Shown: piece by piece, positions 50,626 to 58,766 of the stretch
Layout: each line of letters starts with the position of its first letter
Position numbering within the stretch: the stretch's first letter is position 1
NCBI GenBank assembly: GCA_017744735.1
Contig: JAGIAR010000006.1
Span: 121,749-185,748 of the forward strand
DNA length: 64,000 bases
Reading direction: 5' to 3'
DNA from: Novosphingobium sp.
GTDB taxonomy: Bacteria; Pseudomonadota; Alphaproteobacteria; Sphingomonadales; Sphingomonadaceae
The notes under the pieces: model-generated
The model's database searches: none
What the model saw: the letters and a program-made list of their open reading frames with translations, nothing else
Told to the model about the DNA's origin: nothing
Translations under genes and position numbers: made by a program

Positions 50626-51534
50626 ATGCGCCTCGTAACCTATCGTAGCGGCTACAAGTCCGCGCGCCTCGGCCTGATCGCGAACGGCCTGTGCATCGAC
50701 GTCGCCCGCTTCGGCCAGGCCGGCGGGATCGCCCTCCCCTCGACCATGCTCGATTTTATCGATCTCGGTCCGGTTGCGCCCACTGCCCTCGCAGGACTGC
50801 TCGACAAGGCCGATCCGGCGCTGCTGGTCGGCGCGTCGGTGCCCAAAGGCAATGTTACCTTGCTCGCGCCGATCCCGAGCCCGCGCAAGAACATCTTCGG
50901 CATCGGCCTCAACTACACCGAGCACGTCGCCGAATCCGCGCGCAGCCTCGACACTTCGGCCAGCCTGCCGCAGGAGCCGGTGATCTTTTCCAAGCCGCCG
51001 ACCGCGGTGATCGGCAATGGCGATCCCATCCGCCACAATGCCGGGGTCACGCAGCAGCTGGACTGGGAATGCGAGCTTGCGGTGGTGATCGGCCAGACGG
51101 CGCGCAACGTCGCGAAGGACGCCGCGCTCGATTACGTGTTCGGCTACACGATCATCAACGACATCAGCGCGCGCGATTGCCGCCGCGCCGGCCAGTGGAT
51201 CGTCTCCAAGGGGCAGGACACCTTCGCCCCGATGGGCCCGGCGATCGTGACCGCCGACGAAATCGGCGATCCGCACAATCTGCAACTCACCACCCATGTG
51301 AACGGGGTCGAGAAGCAGAACGGCAACACCCGCTTCATGCTGTTCAACGTCAACGATCTGATCGCCGACATCTCGCGCGTGATGACGCTGGAACCGGGCG
51401 ACATCATCGCCACCGGCACCCCCGCCGGCGTTGGCGCGGGCCGCGAGCCGCAGGAATTCATGTGGCCGGGCGACGTGGTCGAATGCACGGTCGAGAAGAT
51501 CGGCACACTGCGCAACCCGATCGTGAAGGCCTGA
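50626..51534 (+). CDS. Fumarylacetoacetate hydrolase-family C-C hydrolase
   Basis: A 302-residue FAH-fold enzyme with IFGIGLNYTEHVAES near residue 90, metal ligands in DWECELAVVIG near 146-156, TIINDISARDCRRAGQW near 176, and IATGTPAGVGAG near 262. It would hydrolyse the ring-opened product of the preceding dioxygenase, as maleylpyruvate hydrolases do, giving pyruvate and a C4 acid or its amide. It is followed after 4 bases by the isomerase gene. Confidence 0.9.
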   Translation: MRLVTYRSGYKSARLGLIANGLCIDVARFGQAGGIALPSTMLDFIDLGPVAPTALAGLLDKADPALLVGASVPKGNVTLLAPIPSPRKNIFGIGLNYTEHVAESARSLDTSASLPQEPVIFSKPPTAVIGNGDPIRHNAGVTQQLDWECELAVVIGQTARNVAKDAALDYVFGYTIINDISARDCRRAGQWIVSKGQDTFAPMGPAIVTADEIGDPHNLQLTTHVNGVEKQNGNTRFMLFNVNDLIADISRVMTLEPGDIIATGTPAGVGAGREPQEFMWPGDVVECTVEKIGTLRNPIVKA

Positions 51535-51538
51535 AACG

Positions 51539-52291
51539 ATGGCCCGTACCTTCCGCGTCGGGCAGATCGTGCCCAGCTCAAACGTGACGATGGAGACCGA
51601 GATCCCCGCGATGCTGCGTGCGCGCGAGGCGATCCTGCCCGAACGCTTCACCTTCCACTCCGCGCGGATGCGGATGAAGAAGGTCACCAAGGAAGAACTC
51701 GCGGCGATGGACGCGGATTCGGACCGCTGCGCATTCGAACTGTCCGACGCCGCGGTCGACGTGCTCGGCTACGCCTGCCTCGTCGCGATCATGAGCATGG
51801 GCCCGGGCTATCACCGGGTGTCGCAGGAGCGGCTCGAAAGCCGCACGCGCGAGAATGGCCGCCCGGCGCCGGTGGTGTCGAGCGCCGGTGCGCTGGTCGA
51901 CGGGCTGCAGGCGCTCGGCGCGCAGAAGATTGCGGTGGTCGCGCCCTACATGAAGCGGCTGACCCAACTCGTCGTCGATTACATCCAGGGCGAAGGCATC
52001 GCGGTGAGCGACTGGCTGGCACTGGAAATCCCGGACAACCTCGAGGTCGCTGCGCAGGATCCGGCAAACCTGCTCGAGCATTACCGCAAGCTCGACCTCA
52101 CCGGGATCGACGCGCTGGTGCTCTCGGCCTGCGTGCAGATGCCGTCGCTGCCCTCGATCCAGAAGGTCGAGGACGAACTCGGCCTGCCGGTCGTCTCGGC
52201 CGCGGTCTGCACCACCTGGCAGATGCAGAAGCGCCTCGGGATCGAAGCCCGCGTACCGGGCGCCGGCGCGCTGCTGTCGGGCCGCTATTGA
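51539..52291 (+). CDS. Maleate cis-trans isomerase-like (Asp/Glu racemase superfamily)
   Basis: A 250-residue protein with the two catalytic Cys regions of maleate isomerases: GYACLVAIMSMGPGYHR near residue 80 and LSACVQMPSLPS near 198. The start, VGQIVPSSNVTMETEIP, is a family hallmark. It would turn maleate into fumarate for the TCA cycle, the expected end step after a gentisate-type dioxygenase and a C-C hydrolase. Arylmalonate decarboxylase-type activity is a less likely alternative. Confidence 0.9.
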   Translation: MARTFRVGQIVPSSNVTMETEIPAMLRAREAILPERFTFHSARMRMKKVTKEELAAMDADSDRCAFELSDAAVDVLGYACLVAIMSMGPGYHRVSQERLESRTRENGRPAPVVSSAGALVDGLQALGAQKIAVVAPYMKRLTQLVVDYIQGEGIAVSDWLALEIPDNLEVAAQDPANLLEHYRKLDLTGIDALVLSACVQMPSLPSIQKVEDELGLPVVSAAVCTTWQMQKRLGIEARVPGAGALLSGRY

Positions 52292-52340
52292 TCAACCCGT
52301 GCCCGAACGCCTAATTGCTCCCGGCACCACCACGGACGGG

Positions 52341-53162
52341 ATGATGGCACAGGCAACGAAGAAGCCCGCACGCAAGGGCGTCCAGTCGATCGAGGTCGGG
52401 TTTTCGATCCTCGCGGTGCTGACCAGTGCCGCGCGCCCGCTGCCGCTCAAGACCATCTCGCAGATGAGCGGCCTGCCGCCGAGCAAGGTCCATTCCTACC
52501 TGGTCAGCTTCACCGCGCTCGACGTGGTCACCCAGCATTCGGACACCGGCCATTACGGACTAGGACCGGTCGCGCTCAAGCTCGGCCTCGCGTTCCTCGA
52601 CCAGTTCGACCTGTTCTCCGCCACCCGCCCGGCAATGGCCGAACTGGCCGACGGGATCGGGGTGACCGTGTTCCTCGGCGTATGGGGTAACCGCGGGCCG
52701 ACGATCATCTACCGCGCGGATGGCCCGCTGAGCGAGACGGTGCTCGATATCCGCGTCGGCTCGGTGCTGCCGATCCTGCGCTCGGCGGTAGGCCGCAATC
52801 TCGCCGCGCATATGCCGGACAGCATCATCCGCCCGCTCGTTGCGCAGGAGCTGAGTCATTTCATGCTCACGGGCACAGCCGACACCATCGACGATCCGCA
52901 CACGCTCATGACCGCTGAAAAGATGTTCGAGAAGGTACGGGCCGATGGCATCAGCCGGGTGCGCGGCGGGCTTGTCTCGGACTATTCGGCGCTGTCGGTG
53001 CCGATCTTCGACTATTCGGGCGCCGCCTATGGCGCGCTGACGATCATGGGCCGTTACAACAGCTTCGACGACAGCCTCAACGGCGATGCCGCGATCCGGC
53101 TCAAGACTGCCTGCGCGTCGATCTCGGCCACCTGCGGCTATTCCCCCGCGCCGAAGGTCTGA
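52341..53162 (+). CDS. IclR-family transcriptional regulator
   Basis: A 273-residue regulator with an N-terminal winged HTH (GVQSIEVGFSILAVLTSAAR, then ISQMSGLPPSKVHSYLVSF) and a C-terminal effector domain (from about 90). The start is uncertain: ATG at 52341 or 52344, or a GTG at 52299 that adds 14 residues. It lies inside the operon after the isomerase and before the flavin reductase, so it probably regulates its own operon in response to a ring-cleavage intermediate. Confidence 0.9.
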   Translation: MMAQATKKPARKGVQSIEVGFSILAVLTSAARPLPLKTISQMSGLPPSKVHSYLVSFTALDVVTQHSDTGHYGLGPVALKLGLAFLDQFDLFSATRPAMAELADGIGVTVFLGVWGNRGPTIIYRADGPLSETVLDIRVGSVLPILRSAVGRNLAAHMPDSIIRPLVAQELSHFMLTGTADTIDDPHTLMTAEKMFEKVRADGISRVRGGLVSDYSALSVPIFDYSGAAYGALTIMGRYNSFDDSLNGDAAIRLKTACASISATCGYSPAPKV

Positions 53163-53166
53163 TCCT

Positions 53167-53787
53167 GTGCCGGAAACCCGCCATTTCTTCCGGCCTGGCG
53201 AGCACCGGCCGCTGCTTGCGCACGATCCGCTCAACGCAATCGTGGGGCCGCGGCCGATCGGCTGGATCTCCTCGCTGTCGCCAGCGGGGATCGCCAACCT
53301 CGCACCCTACAGCTTCTTCAACGCGTTCAACTACCGCCCGCAGATCGTGGGCTTCGCCAGCGTCGGCTGGAAGGACAGCATTGCGAATATCGAAGCGACC
53401 GGCGAATTCGCCTGGAACCTCGCGACCGAGGAACTGGCCGAAGCGATGAATGCGACCAGCGCGATGGCCGGGCCGGAGGTCGACGAATTCGAGCTGGCCG
53501 GCCTGACCAAGGCCGAAGGCCACCTTATCGCCGTGCCACTGGTCGCCGCCGCGCCGGTTTCGTTCGAATGCCGGCTCTGCCAGATCGTGCGGCTGCAATC
53601 GGCCGATGGCGAGGCGATCGATACCTGGGTCGCGTTCGGCGAAGTCGTCGGCATTCATATCGCGCCCGGCGCGATCATTGACGGCATCTATGCCACTGCG
53701 GCCGCCCGCCCGATCTTACGCGCGGGCGGCCCTGGCGACTATTTCACGCTCGACCCGGAAAAGCGCTTCACCATGTTGCGGCCCTGA
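53167..53787 (+). CDS. Flavin reductase-like protein (DIM6/NTAB)
   Basis: A 206-residue FMN-binding split-barrel protein (PRPIGWISSLSPAGIANLAP near 28-47, YSFFNAFNYRPQIVGFAS). Such proteins supply reduced flavin to two-component monooxygenases. GTG start 4 bases after the IclR stop, with GGTCTGATCC before it. No monooxygenase subunit is in this operon; the LLM enzyme at 23885 is the only flavin monooxygenase in the window. It ends 18 bases from the convergent phhB gene. Confidence 0.87.
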   Translation: MPETRHFFRPGEHRPLLAHDPLNAIVGPRPIGWISSLSPAGIANLAPYSFFNAFNYRPQIVGFASVGWKDSIANIEATGEFAWNLATEELAEAMNATSAMAGPEVDEFELAGLTKAEGHLIAVPLVAAAPVSFECRLCQIVRLQSADGEAIDTWVAFGEVVGIHIAPGAIIDGIYATAAARPILRAGGPGDYFTLDPEKRFTMLRP

Positions 53788-53805
53788 ACCTTCAGCAGAA
53801 GGCAA

Positions 53806-54105
53806 TTACCCGGCTACCGCCTCGATCTGCTGCGCCAACGCTACATCACGCAGCGACAACCCGCGAGCGTCGTGAGTGGTGAGCAATATCTCCACCCGGT
53901 TGTAGACGTTAAACCACTCGGGATGGTGGTCCATCCGATCCGCGATCGCCGCAACTCTCGTCATAAAAGCGAAGGCGGTGCCAAAATCTTCGAAAAGGAA
54001 GTCGCGACTAATGCTGTCGCGTTCGGAATCGTGGCGCCAGTGCAGGAGAGCCGGCAGCAGTTCCGCACGCTGGGCCTCGGTAAGTCGCTCAACCGGATCA
54101 CTCAC
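53806..54105 (-). CDS. phhB: Pterin-4a-carbinolamine dehydratase
   Basis: A 99-residue enzyme that dehydrates 4a-hydroxytetrahydrobiopterin formed by aromatic amino acid hydroxylases. The signature [20 protein letters not shown] near 59-78 and [11 protein letters not shown] are complete. It overlaps the upstream reductase-like gene by 8 bases. It is the third gene of a hydroxylase, reductase, dehydratase operon. Confidence 0.94.
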   Translation of the reverse strand: MSDPVERLTEAQRAELLPALLHWRHDSERDSISRDFLFEDFGTAFAFMTRVAAIADRMDHHPEWFNVYNRVEILLTTHDARGLSLRDVALAQQIEAVAG

Positions 54106-54781
54106 TGCAAGCCGCCGCCACGGGGACCAAAGCCCCGCTGATCGCCCGCGCGCGAGGCGAAGCGAGGAATTCGATTACGTCCGCGATCGCCGCCGGTGCG
54201 GTCCAGGCCTGATGATCCGCATCGGGCATCGCCGCGCGATTGGCAGGCGTGTCGATAATCCCGGGAAGCACCGCGTTGACGCCGATCCCGCGCTCGGACG
54301 CCTCGTCGGCGAGTGCCTCGGTCAACCGTGCGACCGCGGACTTGGCTGCGGCATAGGGCGCATGCCCTTCGCTCCCGCGCCCGGCAGCCAGCGCTCCGAC
54401 ATTCACGATCCGCCCCCTGTCCGCCATGTGCGACAGCGCCGCGACGCAGGCGTTGAAGCAGGTCGCGACATTGGCCAGCCACATGCGCTGCAGCGTAACG
54501 AAACTTTCGGGCGCCGCGCGTTCCCATGCATAGCCGCCGGCAGTGTTCACCAATACGTCGATCCCGCCGAGCTGCGCCGCGGCGCGAGCCAGCGCGTATT
54601 GCGCGCGCGTCATGTCGGCCAGATCGACATCGACGATTACCTGATCTGCCGAGCGCCCCGCGGGCAGTTGCGGCGCCACGTCGATCAAGACCACGCTGTC
54701 GCCGCACGCGACGAAGGCCGCCTCGACCGCCGCACCCAGCGCGCCAAGCCCGCCGGTAATCACGACCCGCCGGCTCAACAC
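54098..54781 (-). CDS. SDR-family oxidoreductase, QDPR-like dihydropteridine reductase
   Basis: A 227-residue short-chain dehydrogenase with [18 protein letters not shown] at residues 6-23, NTAGGYAW near 87, and the YAAAK active-site pair near 142-146. Its end ([20 protein letters not shown], then [10 protein letters not shown]) closely recalls the animal-type quinonoid dihydropteridine reductase, where the phrase is DTPMNRKSMPEAD. GTG start at 54781 overlaps the hydroxylase stop; its end overlaps phhB. It would regenerate tetrahydropterin, completing the cofactor cycle with phhA and phhB. A generic SDR role remains possible. Confidence 0.75.
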   Translation of the reverse strand: MLSRRVVITGGLGALGAAVEAAFVACGDSVVLIDVAPQLPAGRSADQVIVDVDLADMTRAQYALARAAAQLGGIDVLVNTAGGYAWERAAPESFVTLQRMWLANVATCFNACVAALSHMADRGRIVNVGALAAGRGSEGHAPYAAAKSAVARLTEALADEASERGIGVNAVLPGIIDTPANRAAMPDADHQAWTAPAAIADVIEFLASPRARAISGALVPVAAACSE

Positions 54782-55614
54782 GCGGCCTCGCAGCGAATGT
54801 CCTGCGGGCAATCCGCGCCCGGCTCGAGTGGCGGCAAGCCTTCGAGCCGGGCGTAGACGCTCGCGAAGTCCGTCTCTTCGGTGAGGCGCAGGAGTTCGTC
54901 GAAGCTGTCGATCGCGAAGTAGACTTCCTGGAACCGATCGAAGTGATACTGGGTGCGCATCACCCGCGGCACATCGACATAGATCCGCCGCACCTCGGGC
55001 GAGGTCAGCGCGTGTTCGGTCTCGCTCAGGCTGGACAGCAAGCCCGCGCCATAGCCGCGCAGCCGCCCATGTTCGATCACCAGCCCGAATTCCACCGTGT
55101 AGAGATACAGGCGGGCAAGGAAGTCCGTCGTCCCCATCGCCTCGGCGCGCAATCCGGCGTTGCCGTAATTGACGAGGAAATCCGCCAGCGCCGGGTTGGT
55201 CAGCATCGGCAGGTGCCCGAACAGATCGTGGAACATGTCCGGCTCTTCGCTGTAATCGAGCGAATCCGCCCCGCGCAGGAAGTTCGCGACCGGGAAGCGC
55301 TTTTCGGAGAGATGCTTGAAGAAGGCATCGTTCGGAATGAACCCCGGTACCGCGACCACTTCCCAACCCGTGGCCGCGCGCAGCTTTGGGTTGAGTTCGC
55401 GAAAATCGGGAATCCCCGGCTTGGACAGCTCCAGAATGCCGAGCCCGGCGACGAAGGCCTCCGACGCGTAACTGGCGATCATCTTCGCCTTGCGCGATAC
55501 CAGCTCGTCCCAGATGTCGTGCTCTGCCTGGGTGAAATCGTCCCAGTTCTGGTCCATCGTCCAGTCGGCATTGGCGCCCGGCGGCGGGCTGTCGAAAACG
55601 TGCAAAATCGCCAC
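54775..55614 (-). CDS. phhA: Aromatic amino acid hydroxylase (phenylalanine 4-hydroxylase type)
   Basis: A 279-residue pterin- and iron-dependent monooxygenase. Iron ligands are the His pair in MFHDLFGHLPML (near 127 and 132) and Glu in YTVEFGLVIEHGRLRGYGAG near 172. The length fits monomeric bacterial PhhA. Start GTG at 55614 (MAILHVF) with GAGGGAG upstream; a second Met at residue 19 is possible. It begins an operon with a QDPR-like reductase and phhB. Hydroxylation of Phe to Tyr is the default; tryptophan 5-hydroxylation is an open alternative given the adjacent tryptophan operon. Confidence 0.92.
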   Translation of the reverse strand: MAILHVFDSPPPGANADWTMDQNWDDFTQAEHDIWDELVSRKAKMIASYASEAFVAGLGILELSKPGIPDFRELNPKLRAATGWEVVAVPGFIPNDAFFKHLSEKRFPVANFLRGADSLDYSEEPDMFHDLFGHLPMLTNPALADFLVNYGNAGLRAEAMGTTDFLARLYLYTVEFGLVIEHGRLRGYGAGLLSSLSETEHALTSPEVRRIYVDVPRVMRTQYHFDRFQEVYFAIDSFDELLRLTEETDFASVYARLEGLPPLEPGADCPQDIRCEAAC

Positions 55615-55622
55615 GCGCGGCT

Positions 55623-55641
55623 CCCTCGAAAACTGCGAGGG
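55623..55641 (-). promoter_or_regulatory. phhA: Hairpin covering the phhA ribosome-binding site
   Basis: CCCTCG and CGAGGG pair around a seven-base loop just upstream of the phhA GTG (55614). In the mRNA the second arm overlaps the presumed Shine-Dalgarno GAGGGAG. It could limit translation until opened. The stem is short (6 base pairs), so this is tentative. Confidence 0.35.
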
Positions 55642-55773
55642 AAATTATCTTTTCGGCCGGCGAACATTGTGCTGATTTGGCCTGTTAATCGTTCTCTTTC
55701 CGGAACAACCGGCTTTGAAATGGGCCGTTTTCCTTCGTATCGTTTTGCCGGTTATTCCCTCCCGGAGCGCCCC

Positions 55774-56232
55774 ATGGACAGGCTGGACTGGAAGATTCTC
55801 GCCGAGCTGGAAAAGGACGGACGCCTGTCCTTTGCGGAGTTGGGCGAGCGGGTGGCACTCTCGAAATCGCCCTGCTGGAACCGCGTGCGGGAACTGGAGC
55901 GATCGGGTACGATCCGGGGCTATACGGCAACTATAGACCCCACCTCGGTCGGGCTTGCGGTTCAATGCCTCATCAGTGTGAGGATCAGCTTCGACAGGCA
56001 CGCCGAATTCGAACAGGCGGTGCTCGATCATCCCGCGATCATCGAATGTCACACCACCGCGGGCGACAGCGACTATTTGCTCCGCATTCACGCGCGATCG
56101 GTGGAACATCTCGACGAATTGCTGCGTGCGGGCCTGGCAAAACTGCCCGGTGTCCACCGCCTCTCCACCACCGTATGCCTCAAGTCGATCAAGCCGCGGT
56201 CCTCGATCGCCAAATGGGCGGCTAGCTGCTGA
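55774..56232 (+). CDS. Lrp/AsnC-family regulator (phh operon)
   Basis: A 152-residue regulator: HTH in MDRLDWKILAELEKDGRLSF and VALSKSPCWNRVRELERSGT, RAM domain in TTAGDSDYLLRIHARSVEHL near 110. It is divergent from phhA with a 159-base gap, a usual position for control of aromatic amino acid hydroxylase genes. ATG at 55774 follows CGGAGCG. It shares the family but not close wording with the regulator at 45014. Confidence 0.92.
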   Translation: MDRLDWKILAELEKDGRLSFAELGERVALSKSPCWNRVRELERSGTIRGYTATIDPTSVGLAVQCLISVRISFDRHAEFEQAVLDHPAIIECHTTAGDSDYLLRIHARSVEHLDELLRAGLAKLPGVHRLSTTVCLKSIKPRSSIAKWAASC

Positions 56233-56396
56233 TTCCAGCGGTGTCATCAGAGTAGTCAGAACAACCGTACGGGCGCCCAATCCTGACGCGCCTACCGGCG
56301 TCTCAGTAGAGAATTCAGGAGAATATGGAGATGAATAAGTTAGTTAGGAGCGAGAGAGTGGGTGCTGCCGTCTGTGGATGCCCCCTGCGCTGCAAG

Positions 56397-57163
56397 GGTG
56401 CTGGCAGGCGGATGACAACTCGTCTCCGGTCGGCGCACCAAGGGCCGGATCGGCTATAATTCATGCCGCAAGATTTTGCCACTCGGCCAAAGCGGCCGAG
56501 CGGCGTTCCTTGTAAGTCTGGCGATCGACGAGGTGACGTTCCGAGTTAAAGTGGTTGTGCAGGGAGGCATGAACCGAAGCGAACTTCTGGAGCGATTTCA
56601 TCTGGCGAAACCGGAGCATCGCCCGCTCTCGTCGCCGGAACGGTAGGTGGCTGTTCTCGGCCCGGTTGTTTAACCAGCGCCCGACCTCCCGGCGATCCTG
56701 GATGCCGAGCTCGGACATCGCTGCGGGGTATGATCGGAGGCCATCGGTGACGATTGCCTCGACTGTCCCATACCGTTTCAGCGGATTTATCCCGTTTCTT
56801 CGTCACGAAGGATTCCAGAACCTCGCCCTCGTGATTGAGCGCGCGCCACAGATAAACCATCTCGCCATTCATCTTCACATACATCTCGTCGAGGTGCCAA
56901 CGCCAGTTCCGGAAACCATGCATGTGGCTCACCCGACGCCTGCGGATCTCGGCTGCGAACATCGGGCCGAACCTGTTCCACCACAGCCGCACTGTTTCGT
57001 GGCAGAAGTCGTAGCCACGCTCGAACAGCAGATCCTCTACGTTCCGCAACGACAGCGGATACCGCACGTACAGCATCACCACCATGCGGATGATCTCGGG
57101 CGACGAGTGAAAATAGCGGAACGGGTTGTCGGCCTTGCTCATGACCACGCCGCTAGCAGCGCC
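56397..57163 (-). mobile_element. IS6-family insertion sequence, decayed
   Basis: About 767 bases. The left end GGTGCTGGCAGGCGGATGAC is a degenerate form of the end at 30405, followed by the shared CAACTCGTCTCC. The right end CTAGCAGCGCC is also degenerate. A second GGTGCTGCCGTCTG at 56361 may be an older end. The transposase inside is frameshifted. It sits between the phh regulator and the TTCCCTG repeat field. Confidence 0.65.
56461..57142 (-). pseudogene. IS6-family transposase with internal deletion and frameshift
   Basis: The first part (MSKADNPFRYFHSSPEII to VTKKRDKSAE) keeps the first catalytic Asp in WHLDEMYVK. After KRDKSA about 26 bases are missing compared with the intact copy (which reads AALRFMKKTL), and the frame shifts. 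The second part continues in another frame from KRYGTVEAIVTDGLRSY to NNRAENSHLPFRRRER, so the other two catalytic residues survive in sequence but not in frame. Not expected to be active. Confidence 0.85.
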
Positions 57164-57217
57164 TCAGCCGCCAAGCCATCCCTTTGACAGGACCCTCGGC
57201 AGTAATCGCGACCGTAA

Positions 57218-57545
57218 TTCCCTGCTGAAGAGAAACCCGCTCCCTGCAATCGCGAGAAAATTCCCTGCATCGTCGCACAGGGAATTTCGCGTCTACGCCA
57301 TCGTCTGTGCCGCGGTTTTACGCGGTCTCCGGTTTCAGTGCCAGCCCTGGTTTGCTCCATCCCGGCCGGCCAGGAGCAAAATTCCCTGCAGATTCCCTGG
57401 TTAACAGGGAAACCGGACCGATTGTTTGCGGCGCAGAGACGCGCGGGCGGAATCGCCCTTCAGAGACGCGGAAATTCAGGGAAATTCGGGAAGTCGTGAC
57501 GCATTGTCCCGCGCAGTGGCGCGGACACGGCCCCAGTGCAGGGAA
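57218..57545. repeat. Field of TTCCCTG / CAGGGAA repeats
   Basis: The 419-base gap 57164-57582 holds no supported gene. It contains TTCCCTG at 57218, 57261, 57382 and 57393 and its complement CAGGGAA at 57278, 57405, 57477 and 57539, plus a near copy at 57239. The pair at 57393-57411 (TTCCCTGGTTAACAGGGAA) forms a perfect seven-pair stem. Similar TTCCCTG-rich stretches are familiar as dispersed intergenic repeats of alphaproteobacteria. It is bounded by two IS6 copies. Confidence 0.7.
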
Positions 57546-57582
57546 TGCTAGAATATTGAGCTATTACAATGACTTACGTGGC

Positions 57583-58348
57583 GGTGCTGTCCGTCTAACC
57601 GCAACTCGTCTCCACTTCATAAATTTTCCCGTTTAAATAGAGGGCTATGAAGCCCCTTTCTTTCAAGCGCCATCGCTTCCCACCAGAGATCATCTGCCAT
57701 GCAGTGTGGCTGTATTTCCGGTTCACCATGAGCCTTCGGGACGTCGAGGACCTGCTCGCCGAGCGCGGAATCGGCGTGACCTATGAGACGGTTCGTTGCT
57801 GGGCGAACAAGTTCGGACCAGCCATCGCAGCGAACATCCGGCGCCGGCGTGGCCGACCCGATTGCGTATGGCATCTCGACGAAATGGTAGTCCGGATCGG
57901 GGGCAAACGAATGTTCATGTGGCGGGCCGTAGATAAGGAAGGCGAGGTTCTCGACGTCCTCGTTCAGAAGCGCCGCAACAAGGCCGCAGCGCTGAAATTG
58001 CTGAGGAAACTGCTGAAGAAGCAAGGTTTCAAGCCGGAGAAGATCGTCACCGATGGACTTCGATCCTACAAGGCCGCGATGCGAGAACTAGGTTGCCTTG
58101 ACCGTCACTGTCCAGGGCGGTTGCAGGAGAACAATCGGGCGGAAAATTCACATCTGCCCGTGCGCAGGCGGGAGCGAAAGATGTAGCGCTTCAAGTCCCA
58201 GGGTCAGGCTCAGCGCTTCGTTTCAACCCACTCCGCGATCTACAATACCTTCGCCATCCAGCGTCATCTCACTTCCAGGAAAACAATGCGAGACTTCCGA
58301 TCGGCCGCCTTTGCCGAGTGGGCCGCCGCGTCCGCCGCAGCCGGATGA
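57583..58348 (+). mobile_element. IS6-family insertion sequence, right end not found
   Basis: The left end GGTGCTGTCCGTCTAACC and following CGCAACTCGTCTCC match the end at 30405 almost exactly, but here the sequence precedes the transposase start instead of following its stop. No matching inverted repeat is visible after 58348; AT-rich toxin-immunity DNA begins near 58400. The element is probably truncated or recombined on its right side. Confidence 0.65.
57647..58348 (+). pseudogene. IS6-family transposase with an internal amber codon
   Basis: A 233-codon transposase frame interrupted by TAG at 58184-58186. Before it, DDE residues are seen in WHLDEMVVRIGG, IVTDGLRSYKAAMRELG and NNRAENSHLPVRRRER. 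After it the same frame continues RFKSQGQAQRFVSTHSAIYN to EWAAASAAAG and a TGA at 58346. A single C to T change (CAG to TAG) explains the stop. It is a different subgroup from the other two copies, and the plus-strand fragment at 27096 belongs to this subgroup. Confidence 0.88.
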
Positions 58349-58403
58349 AATTTCGACTTCGGACTTCAGTGCTGCCCAAGGAAGTTACCCTGACAATCCC
58401 ATG

Positions 58404-58763
58404 TCAACATGACCCCAACCAATTCCGATAAAGGTCTTTGACTTTATCATTCATTATATCAAGTATTAATGAAAATTCCTCTTGAGGAAAAATTTCATCA
58501 TAAAATACATGGATAATTTTTTCCGATTTTATCTCAGATATTTGATTAATTATATTAAAATCATTGGAGAATTTTGATTTATCCAATATTCCAGACTTGA
58601 TACCGTTAATTAAATATCTTGTGAAAGCGGCAGACATCACCCCAGGAAGATCTTCTCCATTTCCCTTTATTATTTTGTATTCGTTTGATAGTAAAAATTT
58701 TTTACTTTCATTTATTATTTTTATGACCGAATCATACTCATCATCCTTAATGATAAAATTCAT
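58404..58763 (-). CDS. Putative immunity protein for the adjacent Rhs toxin
   Basis: A 119-residue acidic, Lys/Ile/Asn-rich protein (MNFIIKDDEYDSVIKIINES, ending KDLYRNWLGSC) encoded in strongly AT-rich DNA, unlike all catabolic genes in the window. It starts 3 bases after the stop of the Rhs toxin gene on the same strand, the standard position of an immunity gene. I do not recognise the family. Role is inferred from position, size and composition; the composition points to horizontal transfer of the toxin tip with its immunity gene. Confidence 0.65.
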   Translation of the reverse strand: MNFIIKDDEYDSVIKIINESKKFLLSNEYKIIKGNGEDLPGVMSAAFTRYLINGIKSGILDKSKFSNDFNIINQISEIKSEKIIHVFYDEIFPQEEFSLILDIMNDKVKDLYRNWLGSC

Positions 58764-58766
58764 AAA

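Noticed and set aside
54782..55366. Upstream extension of the SDR frame through the hydroxylase gene
   Set aside because: Residues before [11 protein letters not shown] are a shadow of the hydroxylase; the nucleotide-binding fold begins at the GTG at 54781.
56361..56396. A separate IS6 end at GGTGCTGCCGTCTG
   Set aside because: It resembles an IS6 terminal repeat, but no element can be paired with it; noted only as a possible older end of the adjacent decayed copy.
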